From Symsagittifera roscoffensis (Eukaryota > Xenacoelomorpha > Acoela > Convolutidae), in assembly GCF_963678635.1 (NCBI RefSeq), contig NW_026970916.1, positions 1 through 64,000 on the forward strand: DNA of 64,000 bases, read 5' to 3'. Position 1 is the first letter of the stretch. The number at the start of each line of letters is the position of its first letter. The notes below the pieces were generated by a model. The model was not told the DNA's origin. It did not search any database and saw only the letters and a program-made list of their open reading frames with translations. Position numbers and translations under genes: made by a program. Of this stretch, positions 21,970 to 34,499 are shown in pieces.

Positions 21970-22270
21970 CCAGATCGATTCCAAGTTAAGAAACCAAAGC
22001 TTCCCTCACTTGTTAAATTGTTTTCAGGTTAATTTATTCCACATCGATTCCAGATCAATTATTCCAGATCAAAAAACAAACACAATATATTACAAAACAA
22101 CATATTAGCAAAAAATTCTCCAATAGTGTAATTTTATTCAAATCTAATCCAGATAGTTTCCAAATGAAAATAAAAAAACTTGCTCCTATATTGACAATTT
22201 GTTTATTCCTGATTCAGTTATTCCACATCAATTCCAGATCAATTATTCCAGTTCAAAAACACAAGAGAAA
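21970..22270. repeat. Direct repeats of a TTATTCCA-CAT-GATTCCAGATCAATT unit
   Basis: The word CATCRATTCCAGATCAATTA recurs at about 22037 and 22226, with a related partial copy near 21970, each preceded by TTATTCCA. The unit spacing is roughly 190 bp. It is non-coding. Confidence 0.55.
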
Positions 22271-22743
22271 ATCAAATCCTTCTCGTTAATTCTGGAAAAA
22301 TTAGCAATTGAACAAATATTCCTTTAACAGTGCATTCCTGTTGATAGTGAAAATATTTTTCATAATAACTCAAAAACAACACCACACTCAACCAAAATTA
22401 TGTCTAGCCCTAAATAATTTATGAAGAATTTCACAAACTCAATAAAAATTCCCTTATAAAATTCATGCAGATCTGCACGACTAGAAGGAGGACTACAGAA
22501 AAATGATCGACGTCATCAACCAAACTGGGTGCCAATCATTTGAATTAAAGGATCAACCCAGGGTTGATACAATCTAAACGCCAACGCGAGAACCCCAATT
22601 ATACGTGCGTTTGAACCGTTCAAAGTTCCAGAGGACGTTAAAGTTTTAGTTATGGGTTCTAGTATCACCGCGCGAATTTGGACCGACACTATGACCAACG
22701 ACACGATAGTCCACTCTTACAGGGGCAGTAGCACCAAAAAAAT

Positions 22744-23259
22744 TTGAAAGTTCATGGTAAACACCCGAATTCCGAATTAAAATGTGTGATAATACAAGAT
22801 GGCACAAGTTCAATATTAAAGAGAAGGTTCCAATCATTGAATGAATTCTCATCAAAATATGAGGAAAAAAAACATAATTTCTTGTACAAAAGTTCATACC
22901 CGTCAGTTGTAGCGTGCAAAAAACCACCAATTTTGAATAACGAAGAGGCAAACAAAAGTGTCGATCTATATATTGAAAATATCAATTGTACTTATGGTTA
23001 AGAGTCTAGTTGCCAGGTGCTTAAACTAAATACAAAAATCAAAGGCAACAGCAACTGGAGCTTTATTGACTGGGACGACATACACCTAAACGATGAGCAT
23101 GGTGTCCCCGTTTTCCAAGATCTTTTGCCTTATATCTTTCCTTTTTCAAAACTCATTTTTCAAAACAAGCTGCCCGCCCAAATTTTGTACAAAAATTCAT
23201 TAAACTTAACCATAATAGTTCCGTTTATCGTATCCATCCGTATCAGCGTCCACGCATGA
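22744..23259 (+). pseudogene. Unidentified coding-like frame with one internal stop
   Basis: Two open stretches in the same frame (22744-23001 and 23017-23259) are separated by a single TAA. They read as protein (VIIQDGTSSILKRRFQSLNE, then YPSVVACKKPPILNNEEANK, then WSFIDWDDIHLNDEHGVPVF). The frame precedes the LINE endonuclease by about 0.5 kb, so it could be a remnant of that LINE's first ORF or an unrelated gene. I do not recognise the family. Confidence 0.35.
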
Positions 23260-23604
23260 ACAATAACTTTTAAAAGTATGCCATGCCCCACACTGCCTCA
23301 TGTATTTTTCATCAGGGCTACTATCACTAAAGCTAGTAAAAAGGATTTCGAGTGATAAGTCTGGTATTTTATGCTTCGCTATTATGATATCAATGATATC
23401 AATTGACTTCTTAACTAGCTTCTTTGTACTAATGTTTATCATTTGTAATGAATTTATCATATCAAAAGAAATAAATAAATTAGATAAAATTAAGAAAATT
23501 CCGTGGGTTGCCAATTTTTGATCCAATAGATCTAGTTGAGTACCTCTCAAGCGCACTTAGTGGATTTTATTACGATTAGTATTACACATATTATTTTTTT
23601 TAAT

Positions 23605-23705
23605 TGTGTTGAGACATAAGCCCAAGCTCAGGTACAACTTTACACTTTTGGGCTGTGGATACACTAACCCAAGCTCAGGTCCAACTTCAAACTTTTGGGA
23701 CATAC
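23605..23705. repeat. Short tandem duplication
   Basis: Two copies of a unit of roughly 50-60 bp share CCAAGCTCAGGT, CAACTT and ACTTTTGGG. It lies just 5' of the LINE endonuclease and may be part of its 5' end. Confidence 0.5.
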
Positions 23706-23759
23706 CAGAGAAACTATCCGATTACAAAACCAGCATATTTCTACATCGAAACTGCAGGA

Positions 23760-26490
23760 GTTTAAAAAAATATATCTAGTCTTGAAGAACTAGTCAACAC
23801 TTGTGGAGTGAAAAAAATTTATGGATTCAGTGAGACATGGTTTACTGACTCGAATGACGACAACTTATGGACATTAGATATTGATCATTTAGTCGCTTTT
23901 CGATATAATAGATCAACATGAAAAAAAGGCAAAAGTCGGAGGAGTGATGATGCTCTTTCCCAAAAATTTGAATTCTAAACTACGCACAGACCTAAGCTTG
24001 CTCCATCAGAAATACGACAACATCTAGATAGAATTTAACTCACCAAAAAAAAATAAAACTGAATGATCTTCACTGATAAACATTTCAGACAATTCAAATA
24101 AATCTAACAAAACAGAATTGATTGAAGAACTTGCTTTATCAATTGATTTTGCCCAGTGATATACTTCAAACATTATTCTTATGAATGACTATAACCTATT
24201 GTTTAAATTAAATCAATGGAGGCTATTTTAACGCCTTATAACTTAGAACTTGCGATTCACTCAATACAGTCGCAATCAAAACTCTAATTGATAATATTAA
24301 TACAGACTTAAACTCAAAAAACAAGGAAAAACAATGTTTTCATTTTCACTGCCTCAGTTTAAACTGACCATTAGGCAACAATTTTGGTATCCAAGTTAAA
24401 ATTAGTTTTCAAAACTTTTCCGTTCAATAAAAAGTCTATGATAAATCAAAATGCTCAGAAACCAATTTTAAAACTGCTTTAATAAACATTAACTGGAAAT
24501 CCTTCTACAGGCAAAGCAACCCCCCAAAAAAGTTCTTCATTTTCAATTCAACGTTAATTGCTTGAAAAAATGCGAACCACCCAAAATTGTTTATAACAGT
24601 GACGACAAACTAAAAAATTAACTTCAAAGACGATAATTTGATATCAAATTTAATTAAACCAAAAACAACTGAGCGACAGAAAAGGAACATTTGTAAATCA
24701 CACAAAAAACTCTACTAAATCTTTTTCCGTGAAACGATCTTTTTGGTGAAACAATAATCAGTAACTTTAATTGGCGAATTTACAAAACTACAATTTTTTA
24801 AAACTTGGAAGTTTTTTTGAGAAAAAAAAGTGGGCAATGCTCAATAAGTAATCAAGAGAAACACTAGAACAACTAAGCACGGCAAACAGCAATTTTTTTC
24901 CGGTTTACAAGCGAAGTTGAGTGTAAAAAATAACTGACTAATCTCAATGCGAACAAACCACCAGGACCATCTGACATACCGGCATGGGCTTTAAAAGATG
25001 GATGCAATGAAATATACCCAGACCTCATATTTCTTATAAATGAATACAGAACAATCAATTGATTCCCATCTATACTCAAAAAAGCCATCGTTAGCCCGAT
25101 ATATGAAAATCAGAGACCTAGATACCAGAAAAAGCTGAGAATTATAGACCAATCTCAATAACAGGTGCGCTCGCAAAATTTTTGAAAAGTTATTACACAA
25201 ACAGACTAATGAACATCCATTGAATAATAACCGGCTCAGTAACACCCAATATGGTTTCAGAACCTCATATTCAACAATTGACGCAATTCTTTTTTGAAAT
25301 GAATATTTCCGCAGATCCGTGGATAAAACCAAATTTGCTGCCGTATCTCTATTATATCGATCAAAAGCATTCTATTCAATTAATCATGATCATTTAAAAA
25401 CTAAACTGAAGGATCTGGGATTTACTGAACCAGCAAAAAATATGATTATTAGTTTCATGAGCAACAGACGACCAAAAATTGTAGTAAGCAATACAAAATT
25501 TGACTGGATCTCACTCCACCTAGGTACAATTTTGGGGCTATTCTTCTTCAACCTATACATCATAAACTTAAATGAACATTTAGCCGAAAAGTGAAAAGTA
25601 GTGAAGTGTGCGGACGGAACAATACTATTTGTGATGATAATAACGTTGATAAAGCTTTACAAATGTTACAGAAATTGTCTCTATGATTTACAAAACACTA
25701 TTTAAAACTCAAAACAAGCAAAACTGAACTGATCATATTTGATCATATTCAGCAAAAACATCAAGCTAGAAGCAACAATTCAAAATTCTGTATTGGCTTA
25801 GTGATAAAAAAGTAGTAGATAAAAACCACAAATAAAAATTTTGAGGGTAACGCTGGATCAGTTTTTCATGTTCCAAGCTGAAGTTAAAAGTATATTTAAA
25901 AAAATGACCTGCCTAATCAAAACGTTATAATCAATAAAAAAGACCGCTAACAATCCAAAACAGATTACTGTTAAGGAATGCTCTTGTCATAAGCCATTTG
26001 CATTACCCAGCAGTACTTCTAAGTGGTATAACAACAAATTTGAGATTATCTTTTGAAAAACAACTAAGCTGGGCCCTTTAGACCTGCTGTGACAGAAAAA
26101 AATGTGATTCATCATCTGATCTTAAGCTAAAAAAACAATATACCACCAGTTTCAATGTTTCTCAATTGGAATTAGTCTGTCACCTTCGGAAAATCAAAAA
26201 AAATCTACTAGCAGCATACCTAAAAATCAAGTAAGAGAACCACACAATTGATGAGAACAAGAAAACTAACAAAGTACACTTCCAAGAAAGATCGAAAACT
26301 GTTTTTTTTCAGAAAACCAATTTTAGTATGGAACGAAATTGAAAGCACAAATGCAAACTTTACCAACAGCAACTTAGCATATAAGACTTTGAAACTTATA
26401 TATAAGAATTTTTTTAAAACTATTTTCAATGAAGATACCTCTATGGTAATCTATGGAGAAATATCGTGGAACAAATTTACGTTTATTTGA
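23760..26490 (+). mobile_element. Decayed non-LTR retrotransposon (LINE, CR1/jockey-like)
   Basis: Endonuclease, reverse transcriptase and C-terminal remnants follow each other in LINE order on the plus strand, with many stops. The 5' part gives KIYGFSETWFTDSNDD and, one frame over, GGVMMLFPKNLNSKL, as in APE-type endonucleases. The RT starts with NKPPGPSDIPAWALKDG near 24950. The 3' part gives LRNALVISHLHYPAVLLSG near 25980 and ends beside an ATT-rich microsatellite at about 26500. Assignment to a particular clade is uncertain. Confidence 0.8.
24940..25650 (+). pseudogene. LINE reverse transcriptase remnant
   Basis: RT landmarks in order are KPPGPSDIPAWALK (about 24955), KKAIVSPIYE (about 25080), ENYRPISITGALAKF (about 25140), QYGFRTSYSTIDAI (about 25250), FYSINHDHLKTKLKDLGF (25370-25425), and ILGLFFFNLYIINLNEHL. 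The catalytic box should read YADD, but here it reads CADGT near 25605, so the second aspartate has become glycine. With several stops and frameshifts, this copy is dead. In life the enzyme copies LINE RNA at a nicked target. Confidence 0.82.
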
Positions 26491-27784
26491 AGAAACAATT
26501 ATTTTATTATTATGATTATTATTGACAAAAATTGCAATTGAAGTGTTCATATTTTTAGGTAATCAAAAATTATTACCTGTTTGGCTTAAAGCCAGTGATA
26601 CTGATTTTAAGAGAAATAGTGACAAGGGCCGCCATGACCTGTAACAGTTTCTGGTGAACGCTGACTGCCGCATAAGTCGTAACAAAGCCCACCACAACCT
26701 GTCATGGTTGAGTGGCTGAGACAGAAAGCAAGCTCCGGAAATGGTAAGCGGGAAACTCTAAGAAACCAGAAACTTTTACTCTGCTAATCTACCGAATTTT
26801 TATGCTTTTGCTTAAAGTGTTTTGTTTTAGGTAAAATCGATTCTGATTGTTTGATACAGTATTTGTCATTTTACTGGTCCATCTTTTTGAACTGTTGTCT
26901 AATTGATGTTGTGTAACGTCGAGATAGGATGTTTGTGAATAAAACTTAGTCTACATGATTTTATGTAATGATTAATTTTTGGGACTATTAGTACTAGAAA
27001 GAAACGTCGCACTTGGTTAAGTACTATGTTAAAGAAATCCATTTTTCAATCCAACTCAATTGTCTTCAAAAATCTCGAGTGGTTGGAGATTTGAATTAGA
27101 CGTTATCAAACTCTTAGTTTATTTTGGTTTCATTGGAATGATAAGCACGTGCGTAAACTAACCCGAATGGCCCAACATGAAAACGAGTAATGAAGCAGTC
27201 GTTTTTTGTTCTAAATCGAAGTCTGTTTCTAATTTCGTTTCTATCCCAGTATTACACATATCACAGTTGGGGACATGAACTATCCAGTTATCAGCCAGAA
27301 AACATTGTTCAAAAAAGGTAATCGATTTTAGAGTTTTCTTTTTGATCCTTCAATTGTCGCAAAAATTGTTTTACAACATTGAAATATGGGCCAGTTTTGC
27401 GACTTGTGAAGCAAGCAACTTACCAAAACACAGGGCTCTTTTTCCTTTTCCCACCACCTGCAATTTTTAACAAGTAAAGCTACTGTTCACATTGTCCGAT
27501 CGTTATGAAAAATGACATCCGGACGAATTAAGTTGTACCAAACATTATTAGTCTTCATAATTAACCTTGTAAAACCACTCGTTACACTAAAAAAAAGATG
27601 GTCGTGTCAGGTGGGGAGGGGGGAGGGGGGGGGGGGGGGGGAGGGGGAAGGGAAGAGTCAAACACAGTATATATTTCGATTCTTTGAAGTTCCGATAAGT
27701 GATCTTGGTTTTTGCAATAAAAAACGAACCAGTATATTAGACCTGGGTTTCATTTCAAGGACTATACTAGACGAAGTGACTATA
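26491..27784. other. Non-coding, with microsatellite and poly-G tract
   Basis: An ATT-rich microsatellite sits at about 26500-26530. A G-rich tract (27612-27653, mostly G with a few A) could form quadruplex DNA and is a common cause of assembly error. No gene is supported; the open frame across the poly-G is compositional. Confidence 0.5.
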
Positions 27785-28514
27785 CAGTGCTGATTTAAAT
27801 TATCCGGACAAAACGAACAAAACTTGAATTTTCAAACGCGTTTTTCTCAAATTGGGTTAAGATTAGACAAAAAGTGAAGAGAACAAAGTTGCTTAGAATT
27901 TTACCAGAATTAATATGGTGCCATTTTTCTCCGAAATTCTCAACCAAAAACTTTACCCCAAAAATGGGTCATTTTGGCTTTTTTCAATTAATCAAGAATT
28001 ACGCTGAAACTACTTTGTTAATTGATAAAAAAATTATATCACAGGAAGCCTCCTACGCAGCTCAACAAATTTTAACAAGGGTTAAATCTTCAAAAACCAG
28101 TAAAAGAGAAAAAAATTTTCACTCGATAGTCAATAAATGTGATTTTTACTATATAAAACCCAGAATCTCTGTTTAAAATAAATTTTAAATAATTTGCGCA
28201 AATTTTTGGAGATTTAACCCTTGTTAAAATTTGTTGAGCTGCGTAGGAGGCTTCCTGTGATATAATTTTTTTATCAATTAACAAAGTAATGTCAGCGTAA
28301 TTCTTGATTAATTGAAAAAAGCCAATATGACCCATTTTTGGGGTAAAATTTTTGGTTGAGAATTTCGTAGACAAATGGCACCATATTAATTCTGGTAAAA
28401 TTCTAAGCAACTTTGTTCTCTTCACTTTTTGTCTAATCTTAACCCAATTTGAGAAAAACGCGTTTGAAAATTCAAGTTTTGTTCGTTTTGTCCGGATAAT
28501 TTAAATCAGCACTG
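27785..28514. mobile_element. Tc1/mariner-type foldback element with long arms
   Basis: The ends are CAGTGCTGATTTAAATTATC and its exact inverse, flanked by TA on both sides (27783-27784 and 28515-28516). The arms, roughly 305 bp each, remain nearly perfect inverted copies and leave a unique centre of about 120 bp. The two opposed open frames inside (starting MKRTKLLRIL in both) are just the two arms read in opposite directions. The element is non-autonomous and related to 2627-3253. Confidence 0.92.
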
Positions 28515-29890
28515 TATACCTCACTCCACCACATGTTTTTGCTACGAGGTTAGACAATATTTTTGCCATGAAAAGGCCTGAAAATGCATTTAATATTGAT
28601 AAGCTTATTCTCGGAGAGTAAGCATCAAACTTTGTTAATTGTAATACCCTCCAAACTCTAAAAATTTTTACCTGGAACCAATTTCGATCAGTTTCAATCT
28701 CAAATTGATTTCCATTGCCGTTTCAAAAACCGAAGGGCTCAGTAAACGCGGATCTAGGGTTTTCTCGAGGGGCGGATTTTCAAACAATTTCCAAAATTTT
28801 GTCGACCTTTTTTTTAGGTCGACTAAATTGATTTTCCGAGCTCCCCCAAAGCACCCTGTTTTGGCGAAATTTTGGCAAAGCGTTTTGGCGAAGCGTGTTT
28901 TGGAACTTTTTGGAAAAAGTTCACCAAACAAATGGGTCTCCCTCAAAAATAGTATTTATTGGTGCCAACAAAAATCAGGGTCCTGCAGCTATAAAAGAAT
29001 ATCTCAAAATAATACAAAGTATTTCTAAAAAAAAAATGATGGTTCTTTCGAAAATGATCGCTCGCAACTGTAACTACAATAAAAAAGGCATGATACATCT
29101 TTGATTGGCTTTGGTCATATAAAATCAGTCCGTTCAAAAAAAGATTTCTGGCCTTTCGTTTTGTACAAAACAGTATCCAAAGTGCTTGGCAAAATGGCTC
29201 ATATGATTACTTCATCAAGCTGGCATATCGGCTGCTTGGTTGCATTTAGACAAAAAAGTATTCCAGTCAACCACGCGCGTGATCAAATTTTGTTCCGACC
29301 TTCGATAAAAGAGAGCGAGAGAGAAATATTTGTGCTCGGGGTGTTTTTTTAGTCAAGTTTTTACTATTGAATTAGAAGTGTTTAACAAAAAATTTCAAAA
29401 CCCCATACAGATATCGAACCCGTGAATTAAAACTTTTCCTCCATTTCCGTGAGAGAGATTTTACCTCAGTTTTACATCCAGTTCCTGAGAGATTCTTTAC
29501 TTCCAATACCGTTATAGAATTATTGTCTCCATTTTACATCCGTTTCCGTGCGAAAAATTTAACCTCTATTTTTGAAGAAATCCGGGAATTTGAAAACTGC
29601 CAATTTGACTATGATGTTCTGAAACTGAAAGCGTATGCAAAAGATCTCTCACATTAAATTTGGGCTCTTTTTCCTTTTCCTCCCCCCTCGCACGAGCATC
29701 AATTTTATGTTGTAACTGTGGTTCAATAGAGTCAGACAAACAATCAGACTTTGCCAACAAACATTTTCCAAAAATTCGCTGTGTGGGGGATAACCCAACT
29801 TGGTTTCAAGTGAAACTGAAGCAAGCTCCACAGTATATCAGTACATTACATTACATTTAAAATTCTATCCACACAGATCAAAACCAAAAG
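28515..29890. other. No supported gene; small palindromes
   Basis: A palindrome built on GTCGACCT / AGGTCGAC lies at about 28801-28822. Repeats of TTTTGGC(A/G)AA(A/G)C occur at 28860-28900. The plus-strand frame 29660-29860 has a CCNCGS word and might belong to the LINE scrap that follows. Nothing firmer. Confidence 0.4.
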
Positions 29891-30190
29891 CAAAAAAAAT
29901 ATATTTTGTAACATATGTCTACATATCACCTAGCTCCGTTAATACACAAACCTTAAAACATTGGAAAAACATTTGAAAGAATTGTTCATTCCTCCTGGCG
30001 CAACGCGAATTGTTTGCGGTGACTTCAACACAAAAATGCAGGAATCTCAAAACTAGTTTGAATTGATAAAACTTATTAAACTAGTTTGAATTGAGAACAA
30101 TTTCAGATTATTAAACGCTGAAAAAACCCACAAATCAAAATTAGTTTACAACTTTTTTTCTAAAAACTTAGGCTGTATAAAAAACCTCAA
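29890..30190 (+). pseudogene. LINE endonuclease scrap
   Basis: A short plus-strand reading gives YVYISPSSVNTQTLKTLEKH, then TRIVCGDFNTKMQES. The GDFN word and the upstream YISPSS are hallmarks of the APE-type endonuclease of LINEs. The reading ends at a stop near 30055 and decays after that. It is a second LINE fragment, separate from 23760-26490. Confidence 0.7.
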
Positions 30191-30639
30191 AACAAAAATT
30201 TTAGATCTGTAATAGATGAAAAAAACGATACTTGAGTTATCAAGTCAACTTCTTTTCAATGCAGACATTGGAAAAAGTTGAATTAATTTTAGTTGAATTA
30301 CTTTAAATTTGTTCAAAAAACTACCCTGTCCGACCATTTTTCCGGAAATTGATTATCAATCCGTTCTTTCCGATTGATATTAATTGCTTTGTAAAAATTT
30401 CCAATTTTAGGTACGTCTGAAAACCCGAAGGACCGTCCCTTCAATAAAACTTCTTTTGTAATGCAAAGATGCGCAGCCTCTAAAATCAAGAATGAGGCCG
30501 GTACCAGTAGATTTTCGGTACCACACATGTGTGACCTATTTTTGAGAGTCCACCTTTAAATTTCAAACCAAAAAATCAAATTACCGTTACTAGTTCTTTT
30601 ATCTGTAAGGTTGGATGCATTCTACTTGCAGCCTCGAAG

Positions 30640-31080
30640 AGTACCCCAGGATCGCCCTCACAGCTTTAGCTATGTCATCCACATGCCTTAGAAGAACTTT
30701 ATTGCCATTCTCAGTCCGAGAACAAAGCAGGCTCTTTTTCGTTGAGCCACAAATTATTCAGAATTACTGCTAGGGAGGAAAAACGTCTTTTTGAACATAC
30801 CACAAACCATTGCATTTAAAGTGAACCTTATTCTCAGCCAACTTTCGTAATTTCTCCAAAATCTTCCTGCCCATATAAGTGATCGTTTCATCGTTTCCAT
30901 GTCAACCCTCTCACATTTTTCAAAATATTCTGCCAATGTTTTGTCTAGGTGTTCATACGAGCTATCAGGTAAAGGAAGGGCAGAATGAAGTGGTATCCTT
31001 TGCTTGTGAATTTTTGGTAATCCATACAGACTAGCCGTTGATCTTAACCTAGTATACAGCAGCTCGCGTTTTTTCTCATG
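30640..31080 (-). pseudogene. Penelope-like reverse transcriptase fragment, minus strand
   Basis: On the minus strand ASLYGLPKIHKQRIPLH (near 31000-31040) matches the YGLPKIHK motif typical of Penelope-like RTs. About 300 bp on, LLRHVDDIAKAVRAILG (near 30660-30700) matches the catalytic R-x-VDD box. The stretch between has frame changes and looks shortened compared with intact elements. The assignment rests on these two motifs; another RT class is possible. Confidence 0.6.
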
Positions 31081-31946
31081 GCAACTAATTCTATGTTTAT
31101 TTCAATAGTGTAGGTCAAATGCTTCCTCTCATTAAATTTTTCTGCCTGTAATAAACAAATTAGTTTCTTGTGGCTTTGTCTATTTGTTTGTCACAATATA
31201 TCTTTTTCACAATCTAAGCATATCTCTTTGCAGCTGCTTTAATGTAGCACTGTTTATCTCCAATACTCCATTCACTTTCAGCTCCGACAAAAAACTATTA
31301 ATACCCGCTCCGACAAAAAAACTATTAATTTCCTTGAACTTGTCCCGTACCGGATGTTTGGTCCAAAACTTAAGACTACCCGTACCCACTGCGGTAAACT
31401 TACTCCATCTAAGTCTGATCGACCTGTCACCTAAATTTTTAGAAGACTATACTAACTCTCTAGAAAATTTTCAGCTTGGTTCATGTGTCGGCTCATCAGA
31501 TTGCTCGGAGTTTTAGATAGAATATTACTGAAGGCGACCATTTTTCATCTATACTCCTTCTTACCTCCTCCTTTGCTTTAGCTATGCTACCTGAGGCCTT
31601 AATCTTATCAGCATTCGCCTGGTTTGAATTCAGATCTCAGGACACTTAATTGAAAACTATGCGCTGCTTGATCAGAAAAAAAACACCAATATCCGGTTCG
31701 CAAAACCGTATAATTGTTTGAATTTTGTTATCGTGACCTTTTTCAGAAGTTTAATTCTCAGAAAAACTGCACTAAACAGTATTAAATAGTTTACTTACTC
31801 TAACACGAAGTTCCAGGCAGTTTCTTTTTTAAGATCAATCCATGGAGTGGTGGTGGCAGCAAAATTGCTGTCATCTCTCTTTTACAGGCCACGAGCACTG
31901 AAACTCATGGGGCTCTCAGCAAACAAGAAACAAGCCCAACAGTATC
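31081..31946. other. Possible 5' extension of the Penelope-like fragment
   Basis: The minus-strand frame 31207-31389 is open and hydrophilic, and contains an internal near-duplication (ATTAATAGTTTTTTGTCGGAGC, twice). It may be sequence 5' of the RT. No domain is recognised. Confidence 0.3.
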
Positions 31947-32469
31947 TTAAACTTTATTGGTTGTTCGTCTATTGAAGTTCCACTGCCAATGTCTGCTCCC
32001 TCCGCGCCTTTGACGGCGGCGTCCCTGCAATGGCTTCCTGGCCTGTACCAGTATCTTCGAGAAAATGCCGGGTAGGTAGTCTCGATAGGATAGCAAGACC
32101 CGTAGTAACTTCAATTTCAGTTCGCTGGACTGATGCAGTTGGAAGTAATCTATGAGAACCGCAGTATTCTGTCTCTTGCTTCTAGAGATAAGGTTCCTTG
32201 TTACCGTTATGACGATTCTCTCTCTTCTGCAGATCCTCAAAGATATCTGGAGTTTCTTTTCTCCTGCAGAAGACAATGACACTTATTTGTTGTCGCTTCG
32301 ATTGCAGATAACCAATTAAATCTTCTAGTGAGCGAAACGTATAGTTGTTGAAGCGATGAGATGATTTGCTGTTATTCGGCACATCATGACAGAAGATAAT
32401 CAGCTTACTGGCCAGGGGTTGCGCTGTTCCATTATTAGTCGCAAGTCCTTCACTCTTGGATAAATGCAT
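31947..32469 (-). CDS. Unidentified coding-like stretch in two frames, minus strand
   Basis: The first frame (32469 to about 32200) reads as globular protein: LASKLIIFCHDVPNNSK, YTFRSLEDLIGYLQSKRQQ, ISVIVFCRRKE. The second (about 32250 to 31947) reads QNTAVLIDYFQLHQSSELKL then RVLLSYRDYLPGIFSKIL and ends in an R/G-rich tail. They differ by one frame, and an intron of normal size does not fit between them, so a frameshift is likelier. The family is unknown; it could be part of a transposon. Confidence 0.38.
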
Positions 32470-33322
32470 TCAAAGAAATGGGATTCAAAGAAAGGCCGGG
32501 GACTGCGTAGACATTCTGTTCAGTCTTTCACCTTTTAATTCGTTCAAGTTTCTTCAGGCTTTGAAAAATGGAGCTGGCAGTTACAACTAGTGCCATTTTA
32601 ACACAGACCCTAGTTAAATTATGAACAAGAAACGGTAATATAAGTTGAACTTTTTAAAAATTGCTTAAAAACATAATAAATTTGTACAAAGAATAGAACA
32701 AAAAAGGGTTAATAGCCATTTTCCTTGAAAGAATTTGAAAAATTGAGTAGTTTACTGCTGAAAATAGTTAATAATTGAGAAAACAGTTATTAGAGAATTA
32801 AATGTTGAATTCAATCGTTTTCGCACATTTTGTGCATCATCAGCGTTAATTTTTTTTCATTACTAACAAAATGATTAAAGCGACAACTATCAGAAACAAG
32901 TGACAGTTAAGTCTTGAAAACATGTAAACTTTTGCTCAGTAATCGCGAAAACGTTTAAAACTAAATTTTTTATCAAAAATCTCCAGAAATGGCAAATCGC
33001 ACGATCACAATTTGTTTTATTCGCCCAGCTGAGTTGTTTTTCTAATGAGATTATAAATTTGCGGAAATTTCATTTGGAAGGATGACAGAGTAGTGTAGGT
33101 TACCGTAATCGTGTGTGTTCATGGGTAGCATTATTGGATAGGAGGTGGTTTTTTAAATGACTGATATATTTTTGTTCCAATTTCTGTTTGCAGTTTTTCT
33201 TACGATCATTCAAGCTCCAAATGTAAAAAATTGGTCCAAGTACTCCGACATATTTTCCTAGTGCAGAACTGATATATTCATCTCACAAAAAGATTCGCAT
33301 ATTGCAATATTGATTTCTTTTG
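32470..33322. other. No supported gene
   Basis: AT-rich sequence with no recognisable domain or repeat. Confidence 0.35.
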
Positions 33323-33325
33323 CTA

Positions 33326-33553
33326 ATAATTTCTGCTTGAAGCGGCACCAGAGAGCTGACTTGGAGCTGACGTGGAGCAGAACTGATTGGAAACATCAGA
33401 GACCATCGCAGACAAAGAGGAAGGCGGAAGCAAGACGTGAGCAGAAGATGAAGGCAGAGGAAGAGTCTGCGCTTCAACGACAGTGGTGAGGAGAGAGTGA
33501 TTTGTTTCGCTCTGTTCCTTATGGGTTTTATTACTCGTGGCCTGCAAAACAAT
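33326..33553 (-). CDS. Possible S/T/P-rich exon, minus strand
   Basis: After a good acceptor (GTTTTGCAG) the minus-strand frame reads ATSNKTHKEQSETNHSLLT, then a Ser/Pro/Leu-rich stretch (LPLPSSSAHVLLPPSSLSAM), and ends at TAG. A second open frame overlaps it. There is no family match by eye, so the call rests only on composition and the splice site. Confidence 0.25.
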
Positions 33554-33559
33554 GAACAC

Positions 33560-34499
33560 AGTTTTTGCCTTTAGATTATTTCAAGTTCCTTAAAAAGTTT
33601 CAAGTATCCGTACATAGAATAAAATTTCGCCGAAAGTGTCTGAAAAACGATCTAATATTGGACTTTCTGAAGTTTAGGGTCCCGAGAACCTGTTGAATTT
33701 GGACCAAGCTGTGCTTAGTTTTCAACTAATATTACTAAGGACTCAAACGTCTAGGGCTTATGAGGACAGAAAAAATTATGAGAAGATGGTACTGAAAGCC
33801 TGATCTCTGATGCAGAAAGAAATATACGAACAGTGGTGGGCATCCGTTTTCCTTTTTGAGCGGCGTCTAATTGAGGCAAGCTAAAACACAACATCAGGAA
33901 ACCATAGAAAAAATAGAAAAACTGTCCGAGAGACAAAATAAATCTCTTTAGGAGATAAATGAGCAGTCAGGTAAGGTGCTTGTTAACCTTGAACTGCCTG
34001 GATGGGTACATGAAATGCTTCCAAGGGGTCCAAAGCATCAATTTAGAGACAAATTTAATAAAACGCACTTTTTGGTAAGGCAAACTCCAAGAGACAAAGT
34101 AAGGCAAACCCCAAAAGACAAAACTGTTAAAGAAAACGAGGAAACATCTTAATGCGAAGTTAAACGTATGAGTCAAAACTGGAACTTTTTTGCGATCTGC
34201 TCAGTTTGTGAACAAAGAGGCAACCACCGATGAGAGAGATCGAAAGTAAAGAAGAAACTTAACAAAGAATTACTTGCCATGAACAAATGAGACATGATAA
34301 GTGATCAATTATGGTCTAAGATGAGGTAAACATGTGGGTAACTCGTCCGTTCGTACGGTTTAGCGTAGGTACACAAGGCTGAGATGATACCCCCACGACT
34401 ACCAGTACTATCATTTCCGGGCAGCTCGTCTGAGAATCCTAACAAAAAGCGTCCAAATATTTTTTGACCACATCAATAGAGCAAATATAGAAACCAAAA
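33560..34499. other. No supported gene
   Basis: Mixed sequence leading into the Penelope-like remnant; its 5' half may lie here in decayed form. GACAAA and AAGGCAAAC(T/C)CCAA words repeat near 34075-34110. Confidence 0.35.

Noticed and set aside
27612-27653. Poly-G tract as a functional quadruplex element
   Set aside because: Isolated homopolymer-like runs are common and error-prone in assemblies; no second signal supports a role.
27874-28425. Two opposed ORFs with the same N-terminus (MKRTKLLRIL..)
   Set aside because: They are the two arms of one inverted repeat read from opposite ends; there is no protein family and no purifying pattern.
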